64,000 bases of DNA from Melittangium boletus DSM 14713 (lineage in GTDB: Bacteria; Myxococcota; Myxococcia; Myxococcales; Myxococcaceae), in assembly GCF_002305855.1 (NCBI RefSeq), contig NZ_CP022163.1, positions 5,642,292 to 5,706,291 of the forward strand. The letters run 5' to 3'. Within the stretch, counting starts at the first letter, position 1; each line of letters begins with the position of its first letter. Of this stretch, positions 58,698 through 64,000 are shown piece by piece. The position numbers were made by a program, and so were the translations under genes. A model generated the notes under the pieces. That model ran no database searches, was not told the origin of the DNA, and saw nothing but the letters and a program-made list of their open reading frames with translations.

Positions 58698-59903
58698 TCA
58701 CGTCCCGGATTCGCGCTCGGGCGCGAGCGGACGATCCGCCGTCACGGTGAGTATGCCGTGAAGCATTCCCAGCACCGCCGCGTACACGAGGAGCTGGGGC
58801 GCCACGACCGCGATGCCGAAGCGCTCGGCCATGAAGCCCACGGCGCTCGGCAGCACGGCGATGCCCAGCGTGCCCGCGCTCACCTGGAAGCCCACCGCGT
58901 GCGCGGCCACGTCGGAGCCCACCCGCCGGGGCGTCTCCGACATGAGCGCCGGGAAGATGGGTGCCATCGAGAGGCCGAGCAGCCCCAGTCCGAGCGCGGG
59001 AGGCAGGGCGGGGAGCGCGAAGAGCAACGCGCCCACCACCGCGAGCGCGGTGCACCCCCGCAGCATCCGCACCGGGCCGAGCCGCTCCACGACGAAGCCG
59101 GACATGACGCGCCCCACGAACAGGCTGCCCCAGTAGAGGCTCGTCCAGCTTCCAGCCTCCGCCGTGCTCAGGCCCCGCCCCTCGGTGAGCACCGTGTAGC
59201 TCCACTGGCCCGCCGTCACCTCCACGCCCACGTAGAAGAAGAAGATGAGGCTCTGCAGGCGCACGCGCGGACGGCGCAAGGCTTCCCAGGCGGTGGCGGT
59301 CGGCACCACGCTGGCCCCTCCTTCCTCTCCGGGCTGCGGCGGGCCGCCCTCCCACTGCCGGCGCATCACGACGAAGGTCACCGCGAGCGCGCCGAGCACC
59401 GCGCCGATGACGGCGTAGCCCGCGCGCCACCCGGCTCCGCGCGTGAGCAGCGCCGTCATGAGCACGGGTCCGAGCGTGGCTCCGATGCTGTAGGCGGCAT
59501 GCAGCCACGTCATGTGGCGGGGGCCGAAATGTTGGGCGGCGTAGGTGTTGAGCGCGGCGTCGATCGCCCCCGAGCCAAAGCCGACGAAGCAGGCCGCGCA
59601 CAGGAAGAGGGCGAAGAGCGGCACGGTCGCGTAGCCGCCCAGACCGAGCGCGACGAGCGCGGTGCTGGCCGCCAGCAGCAGGCCGAGGTTCAGGGCTCGC
59701 ATGAGCCGTCCGGCGAACAGGCCCGAGACGAAATACGCCGCCGCGCTCGCCGCGAGGATGGCGCCCATCGCGGCCTGGGGCAGGGAGAACGTGTCGCGCA
59801 GGGATGGCCAGGCCAGCCCCAGGACCGCGTCCGGCAGACCGAGGCTCACGAAGGCCAGATAGGCGAGCGCGAGCAACGCGGGACGGGGACGGGAAGGTGT
59901 CAT
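58698..59903 (-). CDS. MFS transporter (FucP/bypass-of-stop-codon type)
   Basis: A 401-aa inner-membrane transporter with 12 predicted helices. It shows ALAYLAFVSLGLPDAVLGLAWPSLRDTF, AAMGAILAASAAAYFVSGLFAGRL, GSGAIDAALNTYAAQHFG, LHAAYSIGATLGPVLMTALL, and a second half starting FFFYVGVEVTAGQWSYTVL. These resemble the FucP-like branch of the major facilitator superfamily. The substrate, perhaps a sugar or drug, is unknown. The 154 nt upstream of the pao operon separate the two units. It stands alone on the minus strand, upstream of the pao genes and downstream of the GH16 gene. Confidence 0.9.
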   Translation of the reverse strand: MTPSRPRPALLALAYLAFVSLGLPDAVLGLAWPSLRDTFSLPQAAMGAILAASAAAYFVSGLFAGRLMRALNLGLLLAASTALVALGLGGYATVPLFALFLCAACFVGFGSGAIDAALNTYAAQHFGPRHMTWLHAAYSIGATLGPVLMTALLTRGAGWRAGYAVIGAVLGALAVTFVVMRRQWEGGPPQPGEEGGASVVPTATAWEALRRPRVRLQSLIFFFYVGVEVTAGQWSYTVLTEGRGLSTAEAGSWTSLYWGSLFVGRVMSGFVVERLGPVRMLRGCTALAVVGALLFALPALPPALGLGLLGLSMAPIFPALMSETPRRVGSDVAAHAVGFQVSAGTLGIAVLPSAVGFMAERFGIAVVAPQLLVYAAVLGMLHGILTVTADRPLAPERESGT

Positions 59904-59951
59904 GGCGGCGCAACCTAATGCACCGCCGCTCCTCCCCGCCCACCAAACCGA

Positions 59952-61334
59952 CTAGATCTTCACGACCTCCACGTCATCCATGTGGATGAAGTTGGCGCCG
60001 TCGGCCGTCGTGGCCTGGGTGTGGAAGCCGAACTCCAGGTAGCCCCCGGTGACGTTGATGGCGGGCGTCTCCACCTGCGTCCAGTTGCCGTACGTGCCGA
60101 GCGTGGTGAACACGGGCGCGGCGGTGCCGCTCGTCTTGCCCTGCAGCCGGGCGATGGGGAAGTTGCCACCCTTGCGCACCCAGGCGCGCACCTTGTAGTT
60201 GCCGTTGGCCAGCCCCGTCTTCACCTGGTACGTCCAGGTCTCGAAGGGCGAGTTGCTCCAGTGCGTCAGGTGGTAGGAGCCCGAGTGCGCGCCGTTGTAG
60301 GTCTCGCTGATGGCCGCGCCCGCGGTGCCGTTGGGCGTCCACGTCGTCCAGTTGGACAGGCCCGACTCGAAGCTCGCGTTGGCCACCGTGGTGCCGGTCG
60401 GAGGCGGGGTGGTGCCACCGCCCTTCTGGTACCAGCGCACCCACTCGACCTCCATGGTCTTCGGCTGGCCCTGCGTCAGCGCGATGCTGCCGGCGGCGGG
60501 GAAGCCGTACCAGTTACCACCCATGGCCAGGTTCAGGATGAGGTAGTGGTTCTGCTGGAACTCGGTCTCGTTGTGGTAGAACGTCGTCCCGGCGTAGCGG
60601 CCGTCCAGCCGGAACACCATCATGCCGGCGTCCCACTCCACCTCGTAGGTGTGGAAGGAGTCGGCCAGGTTGTAGCCGCCGCTCTGGCCCGTGCCCCAGT
60701 CCGCCTGGCCGCCGTTGTACCAGTGGTTGGCGGACTTCATCCACGTGGGCTCGTTGGAGTGCCACTCGAGGATGTCGATCTCTCCGCTGGAGGGCCAGCC
60801 CACCTGCTGCACGTTGGCGCCCAGCGTCCAGAACGCCGGCCACATGCCGTAGCCGGAGGGCACCTTGATGCTCGCCACGATCTTCCCGTAGCGCTTCTCC
60901 ACCTTGCCCTTGGTGTGCAGGCGGCCCGAGAACAGCGTGCGCTGATGAGCGCCGCACTTGGTGTCGCTCACGCTCGTGGGGGCCGTGCGCTCGGCCTTGA
61001 TGATGAGCTTGCCGCCGCTCACCGAGACGTTCTGGGTCCGGGGATACTCGATCTCCCCCGTGCCGAAGTTGCAGTTGTTGGTGACCGGATCGTGATCGCT
61101 GTTGAGCGTGGTCCAGTTGCCCGTGTTGAGGCTGCCGCCCTCGAACTCATCCGACCAGGCCAGGCTCCAGCCCGAGCCCGGGTTGTAGTCGAGCTCGCCC
61201 TGGACTTGGCCCACGGCGTCGGCCTGGGCTGCCGCTTCGGTTGCGTCCTGCTCGGAGGCGTCCATCGCGCATCCGGAAAGGGCCGTCAGACAGCAGGCGG
61301 CCAGGAACTTCGAGGAAAAGGTCAGTCGGGACAT
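59952..61334 (-). CDS. GH16 beta-glucanase lipoprotein with C-terminal carbohydrate-binding domain
   Basis: A 460-aa exported enzyme (signal with lipobox LSGC). Residues ~55-315 are a glycoside hydrolase 16 domain: WSDEFEGGSLNTGNW, GKIVASIKVPSGYGMWPAFWTLG, the catalytic motif GEIDILEW (E-x-D-x-x-E) and MEVEWVRWYQKGG. Residues ~325-460 form a jelly-roll carbohydrate-binding domain (VANASFESGLSNWTTW, YQVKTGLANGNYKVRAWV, FIHMDDVEVVKI). It should cleave beta-1,3 or beta-1,3/1,4-glucans, such as fungal or algal wall polymers. Lipid anchoring may hold it on the cell surface. An extended -10-like element lies 57 nt upstream. Confidence 0.94.
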   Translation of the reverse strand: MSRLTFSSKFLAACCLTALSGCAMDASEQDATEAAAQADAVGQVQGELDYNPGSGWSLAWSDEFEGGSLNTGNWTTLNSDHDPVTNNCNFGTGEIEYPRTQNVSVSGGKLIIKAERTAPTSVSDTKCGAHQRTLFSGRLHTKGKVEKRYGKIVASIKVPSGYGMWPAFWTLGANVQQVGWPSSGEIDILEWHSNEPTWMKSANHWYNGGQADWGTGQSGGYNLADSFHTYEVEWDAGMMVFRLDGRYAGTTFYHNETEFQQNHYLILNLAMGGNWYGFPAAGSIALTQGQPKTMEVEWVRWYQKGGGTTPPPTGTTVANASFESGLSNWTTWTPNGTAGAAISETYNGAHSGSYHLTHWSNSPFETWTYQVKTGLANGNYKVRAWVRKGGNFPIARLQGKTSGTAAPVFTTLGTYGNWTQVETPAINVTGGYLEFGFHTQATTADGANFIHMDDVEVVKI

Positions 61335-61390
61335 GTCCGTGCCTGGGGTGGGAGAAAGCCGAGGCTGGAACGAGTCAGCCTCGGATTCTC

Positions 61391-61399
61391 TTAATACCA
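61391..61399 (-). promoter_or_regulatory. Candidate promoter element of the GH16 gene
   Basis: On the minus strand TGG-TATTAA forms an extended -10 box in a locally AT-rich stretch (61380-61440), the only one in the 151 nt between the two glycanase genes. Confidence 0.3.
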
Positions 61400-61485
61400 G
61401 AAATGACGGATTAAGTGAACCAAACTGTTATCTCAGATGAAGGACCTGTCACGGAGCCGACTGACGCGGTGGGCCATCGGGAGGC

Positions 61486-63711
61486 TCACGGCACCTGGAC
61501 GCCGTCCATGTTCGACTCCGGGGAGGAGGTGGCGCCCTTGAAGGCCCGGGCCCGGTAGAAGTGGTTGCCCGAGGGCACCTGCCGGTCCACGAAGGTGCGG
61601 GTGTTGGCGCCCACGCGGCCTATCTCCTGGAAGGCCACGGGCCAGGTGGAGGGGCCGCGCTCGAGGATGAAGCCCTCCTCGCCTTGGGAGTTGTCCGTCC
61701 AGCGCAGGGTGATGTCCGCGCCCGAGCGCTGCGCGTAGAAGTTGCTCGGGGCCTCGAGCGTGGTGGCGTTCACCTGGATGGACGCGGTGGTGGAGACGGT
61801 GGCGCCGCGGTTGTCCTTGACGGTGAGCGTGACGGTGTAGGTGCCCCCCTTCGTATAGGTGTGGCTCGCCTTGGCGCCCGTGGCCTGCTGCCCGTCGCCG
61901 AAGTTCCAGGCGTACGAGGCGATCGTGCCATCGGCGTCCGTGGAGCCCGAGCCATCGAAGGCCACCACGAGCGGCGAGGCCCCCGAGGTGGGCGTCGCGG
62001 AGATCCGGGCCACGGGGGCCTGGTTGCCGGTGGACGTGCCCGAGGGGAGGATGACGAGGGTGATGCTCTGGCTGGGGACGCGGGTGTCGATGACGCCCGC
62101 GGCCACGGGAAGGTCCGCCAGCCGGGTGATGGTGTTGGCGGACGTGAGCTGCCACACCTGGGCCTTGGCCGCGGAGCTGAAGCCCGCCACCTTCAGCGTG
62201 ACGGGCGTCTCGCCCGACAGCACCTTGTTGATGACCATGACGGTGAGGGCGCCGTCGCTCGTGCGCTGGGCGGCGAACGCGGACAGGTTGTCCGGATTGG
62301 CCACGGCGCAGGACACGCTGGTGTCGCCGAAGGTGGACTTGAGGCCGTCATAGTTGCGGTACAGCTTCATCGCCTTGTACGTGGGCGTGGTCGCGGCCGG
62401 TGTCTCCCAGCGGGCGGCGTAGTCCAGGCCCTCGCGGCCGAAGATGCCGAGGAGCTCCGCCTGCGTGGTGGCGCCGTTGATGTGGCCCTCCGCGCCCCAG
62501 TTGTACTCGGTGATGCCCACCTTCGTGCCCGGGTAGTAGGTGCTCACCCACTCCTTCAAGCGGGGCACCAGCCGGACCTTGTCCTGAATCCACGTCTCGT
62601 CGACGTAGTTTGGATCCCACAGCGAGCGCGTGGTGCGGTTGCGCCGCAGTTGCATGGTGTTGGAGGTGTCGTTGCTGAACTCGCCTCCCTGGGGGTAGTA
62701 GTGGACGGTGAGCACGTCCAGCAGCCGCTTGCCCGTGGCCTGCTCGTTCTTGTGGAACTGGTCGAGCAGCCAGGGGAGGTAGTCCCAGTTGCCGTTGGCC
62801 TCGCGGTCCGGGTAGCGCGTGTAGCCGTTCTTCGGCGCTTCCTGGTGGTCATAGCCGCTGTAGAGGTAGCCGCTCCATCCCCACTCCTCCGGGCCCATGA
62901 TGAGCGCCCCGGGGTCCACGCTCTTCACCATGGCGGCGTGCGCCAGGTGCTTGTCGCGCAGCTGCTTCATGGTGAGGCCCGTGGGTTGGGCGTCCCGGTG
63001 GGTCTGGTGCCAGAGGCTGGGCTCGTTATCCATGATGTAGTAGCGCGGGCCTCCCGCCGCGGCGCCGCCCCAGCGCGCGCGCAGGTGCTCCACCCAGCCC
63101 TTCTGGAAGTTCGCGTCCGACGCCACGTTGGCGTCCTTCGGATCGTTGACGACGTTCTTCCCATTGCTGAACACGCCGTTGCCCGCGTCCGGGTAGTACG
63201 CCCGATCACTGTCCTGCTGCGCGCCGTATTTGGCGATGGAGAAGCTGCACATCTTCTCGCGGCCGGGCCCCAGGTTCGCCACCCAGCCGATGAGCGGAAT
63301 GGTGATGAGCGGCTCCGCGCCCGCCGCCCGCGTGCTCTGGATGAAGGCATCCACCTCGGCACCGGGCTCCGCGCTGGGATAGGGCAGACTCTCGAAGTAG
63401 TAGTCATTGGCGCGGTTGGCCGCGTTCAGCTTCCAGTTGTAGCGGGACGTGGCGTTTCCACCCCGGCGGTTGAGCGGCGCGTTGAGTTCCTCCAGCTGCG
63501 CCTGCGTTCCATAGGCCACGCCATAGATGAAAGGATTGATGGCATGCCGGCCGGCCCCCACGTTGATGTTGACCGTCGCGGCGGCGTTCTGCGCCAGCGC
63601 GGGTGAGGTCATGCAGAGCCACAAGCCCGCCAGCAGGGGGCCGTGCCCCCGCTTCAGCCACTGTGCCTGTACGTAGACGGACCCGTTGCCATGACGACGC
63701 TGCCCCCTCAT
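61486..63711 (-). CDS. GH44 endoglucanase/xyloglucanase with PKD and FN3 domains
   Basis: A 741-aa secreted enzyme. The signal peptide is long and Arg-rich at the start (MRGQRRHGNGS...) and ends SPALAQ. Residues ~35-545 are a glycoside hydrolase 44 catalytic domain: NPFIYGVAYGTQAQLEELN, RRGGNATSRYNWKLNAAN, IMDNEPSLW with the acid/base Glu, VLTVHYYPQGGE, and KVGITEYNWG with the nucleophile Glu. A PKD domain follows (~570-650, VAFDGSGSTDADGTIASYAWNFGDG), then a fibronectin-III-like domain (~655-741). It acts on cellulose or xyloglucan outside the cell. ATG 63711 has GGGGGAG upstream. A sigma-54-like site lies 75-90 nt before it. Confidence 0.92.
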   Translation of the reverse strand: MRGQRRHGNGSVYVQAQWLKRGHGPLLAGLWLCMTSPALAQNAAATVNINVGAGRHAINPFIYGVAYGTQAQLEELNAPLNRRGGNATSRYNWKLNAANRANDYYFESLPYPSAEPGAEVDAFIQSTRAAGAEPLITIPLIGWVANLGPGREKMCSFSIAKYGAQQDSDRAYYPDAGNGVFSNGKNVVNDPKDANVASDANFQKGWVEHLRARWGGAAAGGPRYYIMDNEPSLWHQTHRDAQPTGLTMKQLRDKHLAHAAMVKSVDPGALIMGPEEWGWSGYLYSGYDHQEAPKNGYTRYPDREANGNWDYLPWLLDQFHKNEQATGKRLLDVLTVHYYPQGGEFSNDTSNTMQLRRNRTTRSLWDPNYVDETWIQDKVRLVPRLKEWVSTYYPGTKVGITEYNWGAEGHINGATTQAELLGIFGREGLDYAARWETPAATTPTYKAMKLYRNYDGLKSTFGDTSVSCAVANPDNLSAFAAQRTSDGALTVMVINKVLSGETPVTLKVAGFSSAAKAQVWQLTSANTITRLADLPVAAGVIDTRVPSQSITLVILPSGTSTGNQAPVARISATPTSGASPLVVAFDGSGSTDADGTIASYAWNFGDGQQATGAKASHTYTKGGTYTVTLTVKDNRGATVSTTASIQVNATTLEAPSNFYAQRSGADITLRWTDNSQGEEGFILERGPSTWPVAFQEIGRVGANTRTFVDRQVPSGNHFYRARAFKGATSSPESNMDGVQVP

Positions 63712-63785
63712 CCGTTCTCCCCCTAGCATGGTCAATCCCACGCTCTTGACATCCGGGGCAAACCTTGAACATGCGCAATACAGAC

Positions 63786-63801
63786 AGCAACCTGCACTCC
63801 A
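63786..63801 (-). promoter_or_regulatory. Candidate sigma-54 promoter of the GH44 gene
   Basis: On the minus strand TGG-N10-TTGCT-like spacing is met (TGGAGTGCAGGTTGCT): the essential GG and GC dinucleotides are 10 nt apart and 9 of 12 defined consensus positions match TGGCACG-N4-TTGCW. It would give a leader of about 65 nt. Chance matches in GC-rich DNA are possible. Confidence 0.35.
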
Positions 63802-63854
63802 GATGGAATGCGCGGGGGTTGAGTCTTGCTTTATCGCGTGCTGGCAAAGGGGCC

Positions 63855-63889
63855 CGGGACGCACGATGCGAGGCATCGCACCCGTCCCG
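63855..63889 (-). terminator. Hairpin after the gene at the right edge
   Basis: CGGGACG...GATGC pairs with GCATC...CGTCCCG around GAG, with a small internal bulge. It is followed on the minus strand by a short T run (CCCCTTTG). It lies 17 nt past the stop of the partial gene. Confidence 0.55.
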
Positions 63890-63905
63890 CGGGGGCCTTG
63901 TCCGC

Positions 63906-64000
63906 TCAGTGGATGGCGGCGCGCAAGCCGATGCGCTCGAGCACCTCGGCCTCGAGGGCGAGCAATTCATCCAGTCGGGCGTCCACCGGGGCCACGTCGC
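63906..64000 (-). CDS. C-terminal end of an unidentified protein (start outside window)
   Basis: Reading on the minus strand from the window edge, the frame gives VDARLDELLALEAEVLERIG and ends LRAAIH-stop. It is helical and acidic, with strong G/C third positions typical of the coding genes here, and it is followed by a terminator-like hairpin. Only about 31 residues are visible, too few to identify it. Confidence 0.55.
   Translation of the reverse strand, partial: DVAPVDARLDELLALEAEVLERIGLRAAIH

Overview
The window is a GC-rich (roughly 70 %) chromosomal segment with the hallmarks of a myxobacterium, probably of the Cystobacter/Archangium type. The signs are strong G/C third-position bias, many PAS/GAF sensor kinases with separate receivers, a sigma-54 activator, exported lipoproteins with Cys-rich myxobacterial motifs, a GTP-dependent PEP carboxykinase, secreted glycanases and a large lipid/polyketide-type megasynthase. 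The genus is an inference. No rRNA, tRNA, CRISPR array, insertion sequence or phage gene was recognised.

Layout. 1-9.2 kb: housekeeping operon proA-rsfS-rlmH-rtcB (minus strand), a TPR protein, an outer-membrane barrel, a lipoprotein, a cold-shock protein, a coiled-coil exported protein, an NtrC-type regulator and a Nudix hydrolase. 9.2-19.1 kb: a minus-strand signalling block (PAS/GAF kinase, Rcp1-like receiver, hybrid kinase, beta-lactamase-fold hydrolase; then a HAMP kinase next to radA). 19.3-27.7 kb: a plus-strand biotin operon, bioB ... bioF-bioD-(small protein)-aminotransferase. It is headed by a BirA-type operator and interrupted between bioB and bioF by two tandem copies of a lipoprotein / immunity-like gene pair. 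27.7-34.9 kb: an unknown protein, an OPT transporter, an FAD oxidoreductase, an SDR and a chemotaxis receptor.

34.9-47.2 kb: a minus-strand lipid-synthase cluster. It encodes a KS-KS-AT-ACP-ACP protein (with a frameshift between the two ACPs), a hotdog dehydratase-like protein, a KS-KS-KR-DH protein and a phosphopantetheinyl transferase. Each megasynthase carries one ketosynthase-like domain without the active-site Cys followed by one with it, and both ACPs have Thr where the pantetheinylated Ser is expected. 47.6-64 kb: a DUF5335-like protein, a ligand-binding lipoprotein with a TPR partner, pckG, an M19-like dipeptidase with a Cys-rich tail, a PaoABC-type molybdenum aldehyde oxidoreductase, an MFS transporter, GH16 and GH44 glycanases, and the end of one more gene.

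The most unusual element is the duplicated pair inside the biotin operon. Each first gene encodes a lipoprotein with a PD-(D/E)XK-like motif (a possible nuclease toxin). Each second gene resembles the DUF3396 immunity family. The genes are joined to each other and to bioB by 4-nt start/stop overlaps. A scar containing a decayed bioF start and a duplicated bioB end shows that the tandem copy arose in place. The arrangement suggests a polymorphic toxin system, perhaps of the SitA/SitI outer-membrane-exchange kind, transcribed under biotin control.
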